DNA of 64,000 nucleotides from an uncultured Bacteroidales bacterium (GCA_944322585.1 CALUPB010000001.1:186001-250000), one strand, 5' to 3'; positions 26,163 through 36,230 are shown, counted from the first letter of the stretch. The notes: a model not told the origin generated them from the letters alone. Program-made: numbers and translations.

Positions 26163-27368
26163 ATGTTGGACAAAAATGCAAGGATATATGTGGCCGGACA
26201 TCACGGATTGGTGGGCTCGGCCATCTGGAACAATCTGCTGCAGAGAGGATATACCAATCTTACGGGTCGCAGCCACAGCGAACTGGATCTTCTGGACGGG
26301 GCCGCTGTCAAAGAGTTCTTCGACCGCGAACAGCCGGACGCAGTCGTGCTCGCGGCGGCACATGTAGGGGGCATAATGGCCAATCTCCGATACAGGGCCG
26401 ACTTCATATGGCAGAACCTCCAGATACAGCAGAATGTCATCGGAGAAAGTTTCCGTCACGGGGTAAAAAAACTTCTTTTTCTCGGAAGCACCTGTATCTA
26501 CCCGCGCGAGGCGCCGCAGCCCATGACTGAAGACTGTCTGCTCACATCCCCCCTCGAATACACTAACGAGCCTTATGCCATAGCCAAGATTGCCGGGCTG
26601 AAGATGTGCGAAAGTTTCAACATACAGTACGGCACCGACTACATAGCCGTAATGCCCACAAACCTTTATGGCCCCAATGACAATTTCCACCTTGAGAACA
26701 GCCATGTACTTCCGGCCATGATAAGGAAAATATATCTGGCAAAATGTCTGAATGAAGGCGACTGGACAGCCGTCCGGAGGGACATCGGTCTACGTCCGGT
26801 GAGCGTACCGGCAAATGCCGTAGGGAAATCCACTTCCGAAGGGGAAACTTCATTCGTTTCAAAAGGCATGAAAGTCCAGAGCGGGAAATTCATTGTGGAC
26901 GGCAGCTCTTCCGAGGCCGATATCCTCGCAGTGCTGGCACACTACGGCATCACTCCCGAAGCCGTGACACTGTGGGGAACAGGCAAGCCGATGAGGGAGT
27001 TCCTCTGGAGCGAGGAAATGGCCGACGCTTCCGTGCATATACTGCTGAATGTGAATTTCAGGGACACATATGATCCGTCAGTCAGAAATGCGGACGGCAT
27101 CTCGGAAATCCGTAACTGCCACATCAATGTCGGTACCGGCAAAGAAATCAGCATCAGGGAAGTCGCAGAAAAGACAATGTCCGAAATCGGTTTCAGGGGC
27201 GAACTCCGCTGGGATACATCCAAGCCGGACGGCACTCTCCGGAAACTCACTGATGTCTCAAAGCTCCACAGTCTCGGCTGGCACCACAAAATAGAGATCG
27301 ACGAGGGTATCCGACGTCTCTACCAATGGTATCTTCAGGGCATCTGCATCAATCACCGGACTGTATAA
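26163..27368 (+). CDS. fcl: GDP-L-fucose synthase
   Basis: The 401-residue protein begins ARIYVAGHHGLVGSAI and contains HVGGIMAN, LGSTCIYPREAPQP, YAIAKIAG (YxxxK) and PTNLYGPNDNF, which identify the GDP-4-keto-6-deoxymannose 3,5-epimerase/4-reductase. It is longer than the E. coli enzyme (about 320 residues) because of an insertion of roughly 70-80 residues around 195-270, a form common in Bacteroidetes. It works with gmd to make GDP-L-fucose. The genes are separated by a palindromic repeat of about 120 bases. Confidence 0.94.
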   Translation: MLDKNARIYVAGHHGLVGSAIWNNLLQRGYTNLTGRSHSELDLLDGAAVKEFFDREQPDAVVLAAAHVGGIMANLRYRADFIWQNLQIQQNVIGESFRHGVKKLLFLGSTCIYPREAPQPMTEDCLLTSPLEYTNEPYAIAKIAGLKMCESFNIQYGTDYIAVMPTNLYGPNDNFHLENSHVLPAMIRKIYLAKCLNEGDWTAVRRDIGLRPVSVPANAVGKSTSEGETSFVSKGMKVQSGKFIVDGSSSEADILAVLAHYGITPEAVTLWGTGKPMREFLWSEEMADASVHILLNVNFRDTYDPSVRNADGISEIRNCHINVGTGKEISIREVAEKTMSEIGFRGELRWDTSKPDGTLRKLTDVSKLHSLGWHHKIEIDEGIRRLYQWYLQGICINHRTV

Positions 27369-27475
27369 TAAATCCATATGTTCAAAAACTGATCGAAAAA
27401 TCAGGCGAAATCAAAAAAACAGCAGGAAAATTTGTAAAAAAAACATAAAAATTCAGCAAAACCGTATGAAGATTC

Positions 27476-27499
27476 GTAAAAAGATGCCGTATGCATCTT
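27476..27499 (-). terminator. Probable terminator downstream of tdk
   Basis: Read on the minus strand, AAGATGC, loop ATACG, GCATCTT forms a 7-bp stem running into TTTTTA. It lies about 145 bases after the tdk stop in the tdk direction. The intervening stretch also has an 11-base inverted repeat, CGGAACCGGTG at 27504-27514 with CACCGGTTCCG at 27577-27587. Confidence 0.5.
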
Positions 27500-27643
27500 G
27501 ACACGGAACCGGTGCCGCAATAACTTTGCTGACAGGATATCCCGGAAGTACCGGCAAGCTGCCTTACCTGTCCGCACACCGGTTCCGCCGACGGAGATAT
27601 TGCCCGGATGACACCTCAATAAAACTTCATATGGGAAAAACTG

Positions 27644-28231
27644 TCACTCTTCTCTGCTCTGCCTCTCTGCCGCAACCGCCTCATTGTAGCAGTGACGGCA
27701 GAGCGGTTCGTAAATATCCTTCTCACCGAGGACAACAAGCTTGTCGCTCTTCGCCAGACGGTGGGAATGATTCGCAAGGCTTCCGCATCTTACACAGATT
27801 GCATGTACTTTCTGTACATCTTCAGCCACCGCCATAAGTGCCGGCATAGGGCCGAACGGCTTACCGGTAAAATCAGTGTCGAGACCGGCCACAATGACTC
27901 TGATACCGCGGTCGGCGAGAGTCTGGGCCACTTCCACGACAGTATCGTCAAAGAACTGGGCCTCGTCTATGCCGACGACCTCTACATCGCTGGACAGCAG
28001 GAGCATGCTTGCCGGAGCATCAATCGGAGTGGAAGGGATACTGTGGGCATCATGCGAAACGACCTGATCCTCGGCATATCTCACATCGATTGCCGGCTTG
28101 TAGATCTCTACCTTCTGATTGGCGAACTGTGCCCTTCTGAGCCTTCTGATAAGTTCTTCGGTCTTGCCGGAAAACATGGAACCGCAGATCACTTCTATAG
28201 AACCTGCTTTTTTTGCATTTTCTAAAAACAT
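27644..28231 (-). CDS. tdk: Thymidine kinase
   Basis: The protein of 195 residues has the P-loop [14 protein letters not shown], the DEAQFFD motif, [13 protein letters not shown], and two CxxC pairs (CVRC, CRHC) that bind structural zinc. This is the type II thymidine kinase pattern. It phosphorylates thymidine in the salvage pathway. I prefer the ATG at 28231, because a -7 box (TATCTTTG, bases 28265 to 28258 on the minus strand) would place transcription start near 28251. The upstream ATG at 28288 would then lie outside the transcript. Confidence 0.93.
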   Translation of the reverse strand: MFLENAKKAGSIEVICGSMFSGKTEELIRRLRRAQFANQKVEIYKPAIDVRYAEDQVVSHDAHSIPSTPIDAPASMLLLSSDVEVVGIDEAQFFDDTVVEVAQTLADRGIRVIVAGLDTDFTGKPFGPMPALMAVAEDVQKVHAICVRCGSLANHSHRLAKSDKLVVLGEKDIYEPLCRHCYNEAVAAERQSREE

Positions 28232-28293
28232 TTCCTTACTTTTGCGATTGACGTGTGCAAAGATAATCATTATTGCCTTACGGGACATAACAT

Positions 28294-29034
28294 ATGAAAA
28301 AGGAAGACAGCATAAAAGAAGGGGAACCGGGAACTCTCTATATAGTACCGACTCCGGTAGGAAATATGGAAGACATGACTTTCAGGGCGATCCGGATACT
28401 GAAGGAAGCTGATCTCATACTCGCGGAAGACACAAGGACGAGTTCGGTGCTGCTGAAGCATTATGACATTCACGGACATTTGGAGTCGCATCACAAATTC
28501 AACGAACACAAGACCGTCGAGATTGTCCGGGACCGGATTCTTGCCGGCATGAATGTGGCTCTGATAAGCGATGCCGGCACACCGGGAATTTCCGATCCGG
28601 GCTTCCTGCTTGTCAGGACCTGTGTAAGCGAAGGCATCAGTGTTCAGACTCTTCCTGGAGCCACAGCATTTGTCCCCGCCATTGTAAGTTCGGGGTTTCC
28701 ATGCGACAGGTTCTGTTTCGAGGGATTTCTTCCCGTAAAGAAAGGACGCCGAACACGGCTACGGGAACTGTCAACGGAAACAAGGACAATGATATTCTAC
28801 GAATCACCTTACAGGCTCGTCAGGACATTGGACCAGTTCGCGGAAGTCTTCGGCGCCGGGAGGGAATGTTCCATCGCCCGGGAAATCTCAAAGAAGTTCG
28901 AGGAACACAGAAGGGGTTCCGTCAAGGAAGTGGCGGACTGGTACCGGGCACACGAGCCGAAAGGGGAAATCGTCATCATCCTTGCCGGAGCCGGCTATGA
29001 CCGGACGCCGGCCGTATGCGACAATGATGAATGA
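28294..29034 (+). CDS. rsmI: 16S rRNA 2'-O-ribose methyltransferase (C1402)
   Basis: The 246-residue protein is a tetrapyrrole-methylase-fold enzyme with [40 protein letters not shown] and [12 protein letters not shown], all diagnostic of RsmI (formerly YraL). It methylates the 2'-OH of C1402 in the ribosomal P site using SAM. It is divergent from tdk and followed after 21 bases by the HhH protein gene. Confidence 0.95.
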   Translation: MKKEDSIKEGEPGTLYIVPTPVGNMEDMTFRAIRILKEADLILAEDTRTSSVLLKHYDIHGHLESHHKFNEHKTVEIVRDRILAGMNVALISDAGTPGISDPGFLLVRTCVSEGISVQTLPGATAFVPAIVSSGFPCDRFCFEGFLPVKKGRRTRLRELSTETRTMIFYESPYRLVRTLDQFAEVFGAGRECSIAREISKKFEEHRRGSVKEVADWYRAHEPKGEIVIILAGAGYDRTPAVCDNDE

Positions 29035-29055
29035 AATGACAGAAGGAGAACGACA

Positions 29056-30186
29056 ATGTCCGTACAGGAGCCAGCAGGACAGGAACGGATACATTCAGGG
29101 GAAACAATAAAACAGACACGGGGAAACAAAAGGAATAAGGCAAGGATGGAGACAGAGAAAACGACGGAGGAGGGTACGGGAAGAACCGGAGAAAGACATG
29201 GAGAGAAGAAGACGGAGGGGACAAGAAAGGGAGGAAAAGGGAAAAGCGGTATAAGACTGTCGGCATCTTTCATGACAGGAACCATAGCCCTGGTATTCCT
29301 TGTCGTAGGCTATCAGGTGGCCCTTTTCCTCAACAGGGCCGCCGTTTCCAAAGTGCTGGCAGACAGATCGTCCCCCGACACCGTATATATCGCAGTCGCG
29401 CCTGACATGAATGACATTACGGAATATGAAGGTACCGCACGGTCCGGGGAAGCCGGAACCGGAAACATCCGTATAACATCCAATGCGAAAGGATACCGGA
29501 TAGACCAGCAGACCGGAGAACGGATCTTCCGCGGCGACAGATACGGGAAGGCCGGGAAAAGAAAATCTGTGGAGAATTTCAGGTTCAATCCCAACACGGT
29601 CACAGCCGAAGAACTGGAAAGGCTCGGCTTTTCGGAAAAGCAGGCTCTTGCCATCGTAAACTACAGGAAGAAAGGAGGACGGTTCAACAGAAAGAGTGAC
29701 TTCGCAAAATCCTTTGTCGTTGCAGACTCTGTCTACAGAAGACTCGAACCGTACATAGACATCCCGTCGGTAGACCTGAACAGGGCTGATTCGGCTGCCC
29801 TCGACGCCCTTCCTGGTATCGGAGGATATTTCGCACAGAAAATCATCGAACACAGGGAACGCCTCGGCGGCTACTCCTATAAGGAACAGCTTATGGACAT
29901 ATACAGGTTCGACAGGGAAAAATACGGCGGGCTGGAGGATATGATTTCCGTCAGCACGGACGGCATCAGGCCGTATCCGCTGTGGAGACTGCCCGAAGAT
30001 TCCCTGAGACTCCATCCGTATATAGGGTCATATGCGGCACACGGGATTGTGCTGTACCGTGAAAACAACCCCGTGGCACAATGGACAATAGACGGACTCG
30101 ATGAAGCCGGTATCCTGCGGGAAGGGATGGCGGACAAACTATCGAAGTGCCATATCGAGCCTCCGGAAGTACTGCACCATCACTGA
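29056..30186 (+). CDS. Helix-hairpin-helix membrane protein (ComEA-like repeats)
   Basis: The 376-residue protein has a highly charged N-terminal tail (about 65 residues rich in E, K, T and G), one transmembrane helix (SFMTGTIALVFLVVGYQVALF, about 70-90), and then two to three HhH motifs. These include FRFNPNTVTAEELERLGFSE and VDLNRADSAALDALPGIGGYFAQKI, typical of ComEA-type DNA-binding domains. In Bacteroidetes such proteins are of unknown function, and a DNA-binding role in the periplasm is possible by analogy with ComEA. The start could be the ATG at 29146 instead, as the first 30 residues are low complexity. Confidence 0.78.
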   Translation: MSVQEPAGQERIHSGETIKQTRGNKRNKARMETEKTTEEGTGRTGERHGEKKTEGTRKGGKGKSGIRLSASFMTGTIALVFLVVGYQVALFLNRAAVSKVLADRSSPDTVYIAVAPDMNDITEYEGTARSGEAGTGNIRITSNAKGYRIDQQTGERIFRGDRYGKAGKRKSVENFRFNPNTVTAEELERLGFSEKQALAIVNYRKKGGRFNRKSDFAKSFVVADSVYRRLEPYIDIPSVDLNRADSAALDALPGIGGYFAQKIIEHRERLGGYSYKEQLMDIYRFDREKYGGLEDMISVSTDGIRPYPLWRLPEDSLRLHPYIGSYAAHGIVLYRENNPVAQWTIDGLDEAGILREGMADKLSKCHIEPPEVLHHH

Positions 30187-30291
30187 TTATACATTCCGGG
30201 ACGTGGGAGCCGCGACAACGGCACCAATGTCCGGCAGGAGCGGATTACAGCCCGAGTGTCGGCATATGCCCGCCCGTACGGCAAGCCGTCG

Positions 30292-31212
30292 TCACCTGCG
30301 CGGATGATGGTCAAGGACAGAAGCCTGCCATGTGGAACTGTCTATATGGGTATAAATCTCTGTCGTCATTATGCTCTCGTGTCCCAGCATTTCCTGGACT
30401 ATGCGCAGATCCGCTCCGTTCTCGATAAGATGGGTAGCGAACGAATGCCTGAAAGTATGCGGAGATATTTCCTTGTCGATGCCGGCCAGCATGGTATAAT
30501 GCTTCACGAGGTTGAATATGGAAACCCTGCTGAGTCCGGTGCCTCTGCGGTTGAGGAAAAGCGTATCCGAATATTGCGGTGCAGACGGCCGGCTTCTCAC
30601 ATCAAGATAACCGCATACGGCATCCCGGGCCATATCGCCTATCGGAACAAGTCTTTCCTTGTCCCCTTTACCGACTACCCGGATAAAGCCGTCATTGAAA
30701 AAAAGGTCCGATATCCTCATCCCGGATGCTTCCGATACCCTTAACCCGCATCCGTACAGCATTTCAAGTATGGCCCGATCCCTCAATCCCGTCTCATTGT
30801 CCAAAGGCACTGCATCCATAATCCGTCCTACCTCCTCCACGGACAGTACGGCAGGAAGATACCTTCCGAGTTTCGGAGAATCAATCCCGTCACACGGATT
30901 GCCTTTCAGATACCCTTCCATGACCGACCAGTTGAAGAATGAACGCAACGAACTCAGGGCACGGGCCTGAGAACGCTTCGAGACGGTCTTTTCCGGCATC
31001 GACTGCATGTAACCGACAATATCCTCCTGGGTAATGGCAGCAAGCAATGATGTTCCCCGGACTTCCCTCCGCAGAGAATCCGCCCACTCGAGAAATGCCG
31101 CGACATCCCTTGAGTAGGCAGAAACCGTATTCGGAGACATGGACCTCTCTATCTTCAGATAGGAACGGTAATCCTTCAGGAGCCGTCTGTCTTCCATAAC
31201 CCTGTCCGGCAA
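30292..31212 (-). CDS. xerD: Tyrosine recombinase XerD/XerC
   Basis: The 306-residue protein has an N-terminal SAM-like core-binding domain (LKDYRSYLKIERSMSPNTVSAY) and a catalytic domain with the conserved tetrad: Arg in GCGLRVSE, Lys in VVGKGDKER, HxxR in SPHTFRHSFATHL, His in LGHESIMTTEIY, and the nucleophilic Tyr in EIYTHI. Size and motifs fit housekeeping Xer recombinases that resolve chromosome dimers, rather than a phage integrase. It lies 6 bases behind the M49 peptidase gene on the same strand. An internal ATG at 31197 is an alternative start. Confidence 0.9.
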   Translation of the reverse strand: MPDRVMEDRRLLKDYRSYLKIERSMSPNTVSAYSRDVAAFLEWADSLRREVRGTSLLAAITQEDIVGYMQSMPEKTVSKRSQARALSSLRSFFNWSVMEGYLKGNPCDGIDSPKLGRYLPAVLSVEEVGRIMDAVPLDNETGLRDRAILEMLYGCGLRVSEASGMRISDLFFNDGFIRVVGKGDKERLVPIGDMARDAVCGYLDVRSRPSAPQYSDTLFLNRRGTGLSRVSIFNLVKHYTMLAGIDKEISPHTFRHSFATHLIENGADLRIVQEMLGHESIMTTEIYTHIDSSTWQASVLDHHPRR

Positions 31213-31218
31213 TTCCGG

Positions 31219-33246
31219 CTATAAAGTGGAATATTCCTTTCCGTACAGGAGCATCTGTCCGAGATAGTCATCCGTATATTCTATCCTGTAATCCACTGCC
31301 TTCCCGTCCTGATCAGTTACAGGCACTATTTCAGGATTGACAAAACCTCCGTACGGTTTGAGTCCGAGTCTGTCGTATCTCTCCTTGACTTCTTTATGCA
31401 GCGCAGGGTCGATATCGACAGCATATTTCTCCACAAGAGCCTTTCCTGCTGCATAATCACCTTCGGACTTAATCCTCTGTACCTCGGCGAGGAGCTTTCC
31501 GAACAACCCCCTCAAAGCCTCATAATCATTAACGACAAAATATGTCTTACCGTCCCTTACCCGTTTCTCTATCACATTGTCTTTCAGTCCGTTCTCATAA
31601 CACCACTCGGCTATCAGCTTTCTGTTCTGCATATGTGCCTCCGTATTCTGACGTCCAAGTTCCACACGGTTGAACTGGACCATGATCCCGTTTCTGATAT
31701 AATTGGCATACTGTGCCTTGTATGCCTCCTTGTCCGGAAGGACACCCAATTCCACGAGTTTGGGATCAGCCACATAATAAAGGCCGAACAGGTCAGCCCG
31801 CGTCTCCTCAAGGGTCGAACTGTATTCTCCGAGTGCGCCCGGGGAAACCCCTGGCAGCAGCTGCCCGGAACCATGTCCGAGACACTCATGAAGGTCGGTA
31901 TGCACCTCGTCCGTAATGGACTGGTATTTCTTCGCCATAGCCACTTCCTCCTCATCCCATGCGAATTCAGACAGGACACTGTTCGGAGACTCCAAAGCCG
32001 CCAGGTCATAGGCATGGGTGATATTGGCTATAGTGACGGATTTGGAACCGTAATCCTTCCTTATCCAGTCAGCATTTGGAAGATTGACACCTATAGGCGT
32101 GGACGGATAGCAGTCACCCGCCAGAGTCGTGGCATTGATCACCTTGGCAGATACGCCCTTTACTTCTTCCTTCCTGAAACGCGGATCCACAGGAGAATGG
32201 TCCTCGAACCACTGGGCATTGGCGCTTATTATCTCCGTCCTGCGGGAAGCCTCATGGTCCTTGATATTTACAAGAGCCTCCCACGAAGCCTTTCTCCCGA
32301 GAGGGTCATTATAATCCTCTACAAAACCGTTGACGAAATCGACAGTTCCGTCTGTCTCCCTGACCCATTCTATATTGTATTCATCCCACAGGGCAAGATC
32401 TCCGGTCATATAATAGTCGATCAGCAGGTCTATGCACTTTCTCTGGGCATCATTCTCTGCATAGAAGGCAGCCTTGCGGAGTTCCCCGGATATTTTCTCC
32501 AGGGCAGGGCCGTACAATCCTCCCACACGGTAGACTTCTTCGCGGACAATACCGTCCTTTCCTTTGACAAGTCTGCTGTTGAGTCCATAGGAAACAGGAG
32601 TCGTATCTGCAGGATCGGTCATGGCAGCATAAAAGTCCTCTGCTTCTTCACGGGTCACCCCTCTATAATAATTGACCGCAGACATGGCCACTATATCTCC
32701 GGACCTGTCCGTGGACTTCCTCTGCGGGACAATGTCAGGACTGTATATTATGTCCAGCAGGTCTTCCCTGCTTCCGCTGTCGGGATCGGTATATTCCCTG
32801 CCGGTGCCCACAGCATCCATCAGCGAAGAGAAATATTCCTTCGGACATTCAGGGAAAAACTTGTCCTCGGCATAATGGTGGTGCATCCCGTTGCTGAAGA
32901 ACAGCCTTTTGGCATAGACCGTGAAATCCTGGAATTCCTTGCACTCCCTGTCTCCGTCGTATTTGTCGAGAATGTCCTCGACTGCATGTCTCACCGCCAG
33001 ATTGTAACGGCAGTTCTGGGCCCAGATTATGTCACGTCCGTATTTGGCCGCCTCGCCGAGATGATAGACATATTCTTTCTGCCGGAGGCTGAGACTGTCC
33101 CATCCCGGGATCTGATACCTCATTATCTTTATGTCGGCAAATTCATCTATCAGATACCTGAAAGTGTCCGTATCCCGGACAGATTCCCCGCATGCCGCAA
33201 CAGATGCAGCCGCACCGCAAACAATTAACATCTTCAATATTTTCAT
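31219..33246 (-). CDS. Dipeptidyl peptidase III-like lipoprotein (M49)
   Basis: The 675-residue protein has a lipoprotein signal (lipobox VAAC) and the M49 zinc site HECLGH at residues 453-458, followed by the second glutamate in EETRADLFGLYY. Dipeptidyl peptidase III enzymes remove N-terminal dipeptides from oligopeptides. In Bacteroidetes the secreted, lipid-anchored form probably acts in the periplasm or at the cell surface in peptide use. The plus strand carries a 610-residue open frame opposite it, which is a shadow. The next gene, xerD, follows 6 bases downstream. Confidence 0.92.
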   Translation of the reverse strand: MKILKMLIVCGAAASVAACGESVRDTDTFRYLIDEFADIKIMRYQIPGWDSLSLRQKEYVYHLGEAAKYGRDIIWAQNCRYNLAVRHAVEDILDKYDGDRECKEFQDFTVYAKRLFFSNGMHHHYAEDKFFPECPKEYFSSLMDAVGTGREYTDPDSGSREDLLDIIYSPDIVPQRKSTDRSGDIVAMSAVNYYRGVTREEAEDFYAAMTDPADTTPVSYGLNSRLVKGKDGIVREEVYRVGGLYGPALEKISGELRKAAFYAENDAQRKCIDLLIDYYMTGDLALWDEYNIEWVRETDGTVDFVNGFVEDYNDPLGRKASWEALVNIKDHEASRRTEIISANAQWFEDHSPVDPRFRKEEVKGVSAKVINATTLAGDCYPSTPIGVNLPNADWIRKDYGSKSVTIANITHAYDLAALESPNSVLSEFAWDEEEVAMAKKYQSITDEVHTDLHECLGHGSGQLLPGVSPGALGEYSSTLEETRADLFGLYYVADPKLVELGVLPDKEAYKAQYANYIRNGIMVQFNRVELGRQNTEAHMQNRKLIAEWCYENGLKDNVIEKRVRDGKTYFVVNDYEALRGLFGKLLAEVQRIKSEGDYAAGKALVEKYAVDIDPALHKEVKERYDRLGLKPYGGFVNPEIVPVTDQDGKAVDYRIEYTDDYLGQMLLYGKEYSTL

Positions 33247-33427
33247 ATCATGATTTCTTATTCCTTCCTATTGATTTTCCTGCATGGAATGAAACATATG
33301 CATAATCTGTATAAATATCCTTCCGACCGGAAAACCGGACTGCGAATATACGAATTTTTTCTATCTTTGCCGGTTGTACCGGTCATTTTAAGCATCTCCG
33401 GAAGACAGGAAAACCAGAACCTACCGC

Positions 33428-34777
33428 ATGAGACAATACTTCCATAAAGTTTTCCGCAGACTGCCGATCTTTGCGGCAGCCATATTCTGCTGCATGCAGA
33501 TTCCGGTCTCATGCGTCAAGGATCCGCTCTGCGAGATATCCACGATGCCTGACAGAATAGACAAGGTGCTACTGATCTATGCAGCCGGCAAGAACAACCT
33601 TGCATCAGACATCAGAACGAACATTGAAGATTTCTGCAAAGGCTACGTTCCGGCAGGCGACTGTCCGGATATCCTGCTCACCTACGAAAACATGTCCGGC
33701 TCCACATCTCCGACAGAATCCTATCTTATAAGGATATACAGCCATTGCGGAAACACGGTAAGGGATACGTTGAAAACGTTTCCCGCGGGAACGCATGCTG
33801 CAGAATCCTCCACTCTTGAAGAAATCCTGAACCTGGTCAGGGACAGGTTCCCTGCAGAAAGTTACGGTCTGCTGTTCTCGTCCCATGCCAACGGATGGTT
33901 GCCGAAAGGATACTACAGCAATCCTTCCCACTATGACCGGCAGCTGACAGGAAGGAAAGAAAAGACCGCCGGACAGGTTCATGGACACAATGCAGCCTGG
34001 GTTCCCTATGTAGAGCCTGTATACGACCCGTCAAGCCCTCCTGTCAAAAGCATAGGTCAGGACAGGGTCTCGGAAGACGGGCAGACCGTATCGTACGAGA
34101 TGGATTTACAGGAATTCTCAGAGGCCATACCGATGCATCTGGACTATATTTTCTTCGATTGCTGCCTTATGGGCGGCATCGAGGTGGCGTATGAGCTGAA
34201 GGACAAATGCGACAGGATCATATTTTCACCGGCAGAAGTCCTGAGTACGGGATTCGACTACAGCACCATGGCCGTACAGCTTTTGGGAGAGGCAGGCCCG
34301 GATCTCGAAGGAGTATGCAGAGACTATTACAACCGGTACAATGCGATGAGCGGGCAATGGAAGTCGGCCACAGTGACACTTATCGACTGCACCAGACTGG
34401 AACCTTTGGCAGAGGCATGCAGGCTCATAATCAGCAATCATATGGATCAGCTGGCCCTGCTTGACGGAAGCGGCATACAGCAGTTTTTCCAGGCCGACTA
34501 CCACTGGTTCTATGATTTGCGGGATATCATCGTCCATTCCGGCGCAAGCGGGATGGAACTCGACCTTCTGGATTCCACTCTGGACAACTGTATCATCTAC
34601 AAGGCCGCTACAGACAGGTTCATCTCGTTTCCCATAAATACCTATTCGGGGTTGAGCATGTACCTGCCGGGAAACGGCAGCGACTATCTCGACGGTTTCT
34701 ACCGGTCACTGGCATGGAACAGGGCAACCGGGCTGGTACCGGACACACAGACTTCCGGTAAAGCCGGCAATCCGTGA
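33428..34777 (+). CDS. Clostripain-family (C11) cysteine peptidase lipoprotein
   Basis: The 449-residue protein has a lipoprotein signal (lipobox PVSC). It also has the C11 catalytic dyad: His153 in SSHANGW and Cys246 in FDCCLMGG. The N-terminal LLIYAAGKNNLA matches the start of the caspase-like clostripain fold. Such enzymes cleave after Arg or Lys, and in Bacteroidetes they are usually surface or periplasmic lipoproteins. A TATCTTTG -7 box at 33362-33369 gives a 5' leader of about 50 bases. No cofactor or maturation partner is adjacent. Confidence 0.9.
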   Translation: MRQYFHKVFRRLPIFAAAIFCCMQIPVSCVKDPLCEISTMPDRIDKVLLIYAAGKNNLASDIRTNIEDFCKGYVPAGDCPDILLTYENMSGSTSPTESYLIRIYSHCGNTVRDTLKTFPAGTHAAESSTLEEILNLVRDRFPAESYGLLFSSHANGWLPKGYYSNPSHYDRQLTGRKEKTAGQVHGHNAAWVPYVEPVYDPSSPPVKSIGQDRVSEDGQTVSYEMDLQEFSEAIPMHLDYIFFDCCLMGGIEVAYELKDKCDRIIFSPAEVLSTGFDYSTMAVQLLGEAGPDLEGVCRDYYNRYNAMSGQWKSATVTLIDCTRLEPLAEACRLIISNHMDQLALLDGSGIQQFFQADYHWFYDLRDIIVHSGASGMELDLLDSTLDNCIIYKAATDRFISFPINTYSGLSMYLPGNGSDYLDGFYRSLAWNRATGLVPDTQTSGKAGNP

Positions 34778-34827
34778 CTGACGGTGATACGGCTAAAATC
34801 CGCATTTCCGAACAAATTTCCGCCGCA

Positions 34828-34860
34828 ATTGCCATAATTGACGAAAATTTCATATCTTTG
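34828..34860 (+). promoter_or_regulatory. Promoter of rplY-pth
   Basis: ATTG at 34828-34831 and TATCTTTG at 34853-34860, spaced by 21 bases, fit the Bacteroidetes consensus. Transcription would start near 34867. The resulting leader of about 130 bases contains AAAAGC-GAAT-GCTTTT at 34897-34912 and a longer stem pairing GAGACTG (34924-34930) with CAGTCTC (34966-34972). Confidence 0.6.
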
Positions 34861-35000
34861 CAGCCCCATCGGGTAACATGCCGCACAGGCGTCCCTAAAA
34901 GCGAATGCTTTTGGTGCAATGGGGAGACTGTCTACAGTACTGATCCGGAGACGGACAGTTTCCGGCAGTCTCTGAGTAACACATTTTAAATTAAATTATT

Positions 35001-35573
35001 ATGCAGCACATCGAACTCAAGGGCCAGATCCGCGAAACAGGGAACAAGGCCGTTGTCAAAGGAATCAGAAGAGAAGGTCTCGTACCTTGCAACCTCTACG
35101 GACAGGGAATAGAGAATGTCCTTTTCACTGTCAGCGCAAAGGATCTCAAATCCCTTACCCACACTCCGAATTCATATATCGTTGACCTCGATCTCGGAGA
35201 AAAGAAATATACGGCTGTTCTCCATGAAGTGCAGTATCATCCGGTAACCGACGAGGCCCTTCATGTGGATTTCCTCTATGTAACGGAGGATAAGCCTGTA
35301 GTAATAAATGTCCCTATCAAAATCACAGGACATTCAGAGGGCGTCAAGTTGGGCGGCAAGCTGCTGGTTTCAAGCCGCAAGCTCCGTATCAGCGCATACA
35401 TGGACAAACTTCCTGACTTCGTGGAAGTGGACACTACATCACTGCAGATAGGCAAACAGATCGTTGCCGGCGACCTCCATTTCGAAGGCGTGACCATCGT
35501 ATCCCCTAAGGGTACCATCATCTGCTCTGTACGTCCTACCCGTGCAACCGCACAGGCTGCAAAGGAAGCGTAA
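35001..35573 (+). CDS. rplY: 50S ribosomal protein L25/general stress protein Ctc
   Basis: The 190-residue protein has the L25 N-terminal beta-barrel (RETGNKAVVKGIRREGLVPCNLYG) that binds 5S rRNA. It also has the C-terminal TL5/CTC extension (HVDFLYVTEDKPVVINVPIKITG...VEVDTTSLQIGKQIVAGDL) found in the long form of the protein. It is followed 35 bases later by pth, a gene order conserved in many bacteria. Its long structured leader hints at post-transcriptional control. Confidence 0.95.
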   Translation: MQHIELKGQIRETGNKAVVKGIRREGLVPCNLYGQGIENVLFTVSAKDLKSLTHTPNSYIVDLDLGEKKYTAVLHEVQYHPVTDEALHVDFLYVTEDKPVVINVPIKITGHSEGVKLGGKLLVSSRKLRISAYMDKLPDFVEVDTTSLQIGKQIVAGDLHFEGVTIVSPKGTIICSVRPTRATAQAAKEA

Positions 35574-35608
35574 TTCCCGATATACTACAACCCTAATTCC
35601 GTCAAGGT

Positions 35609-36187
35609 ATGAACTGGCTGGTCGTTGGATTGGGAAATATCGGCGCCGAGTATGCAAATACCAGACACAATATGGGATTTATGGTGTTGGATGCCTGGGC
35701 AAAGGCATCCAATACTGTTTTTGAGACATCCCGTTACGGAAGCATAGCCGAAGTTTCCTTCAAGGGCAACAGGTTTACCCTGCTCAAGCCCTCCACATAC
35801 ATGAACCTCAGCGGGAAAGCCGTAAGGTACTGGATGGGGCAGCTCAAGCTTCCCATCGGACAGCTGCTTGTAATCTCCGATGATCTCAATCTTCCTTTCG
35901 GGTCTCTGAGACTCAGGAAAAACGGAAGCGCAGGCGGCCATAACGGACTTGCAAACATCACGGAAATGCTGGGGAGCCAGGATTATGCCAGATTGAGAAT
36001 CGGTATAGGGAATGATTTCAGCCGCGGGGGACAGATCGACTTCGTACTCGGAGACCTTACCCGGGAAGAAACAGCTGAATTGCCTGAAATATGCTCCAAG
36101 GCTATTGAGGGTGTGAAAACGTTTGCGTCAGCAGGCATCGACAGGGCCATGAACATGGTGAATACCAAAGCAAAATCAGCCAAATAA
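35609..36187 (+). CDS. pth: Peptidyl-tRNA hydrolase
   Basis: The 192-residue protein shows VVGLGNIGAEYANTRHNMGF, with the catalytic His in TRHNMG. It also shows LLKPSTYMNLSGKAV, DDLNLPFGSLRLRKNGSAGGHNGL and RLRIGIG, the full signature of bacterial Pth. It releases tRNA from peptidyl-tRNAs dropped by the ribosome. It is probably co-transcribed with rplY. Confidence 0.96.
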   Translation: MNWLVVGLGNIGAEYANTRHNMGFMVLDAWAKASNTVFETSRYGSIAEVSFKGNRFTLLKPSTYMNLSGKAVRYWMGQLKLPIGQLLVISDDLNLPFGSLRLRKNGSAGGHNGLANITEMLGSQDYARLRIGIGNDFSRGGQIDFVLGDLTREETAELPEICSKAIEGVKTFASAGIDRAMNMVNTKAKSAK

Positions 36188-36198
36188 GTTCAAAAAAG

Positions 36199-36230
36199 TT
36201 TGCTAGTTTTTGAATTTATTGCTATCTTGC
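36199..36230 (+). promoter_or_regulatory. Promoter of the Hc1-like gene
   Basis: TTTG at 36199-36202, a 20-base spacer and TATCTTGC at 36223-36230 resemble the -33/-7 consensus. They lie just after the pth stop, so the small gene at 36282 should have its own strong promoter. Confidence 0.55.

Noticed and set aside
30292..31212. Tyrosine recombinase as integrase of a mobile element
   Set aside because: Length, motif spacing and the DPP III gene 6 bases upstream fit housekeeping XerD. No attachment repeats or element genes surround it.
31396..33228. 610-codon open frame on the plus strand
   Set aside because: It is antisense to the clearly real M49 peptidase gene and shows no recognisable motif or signal.
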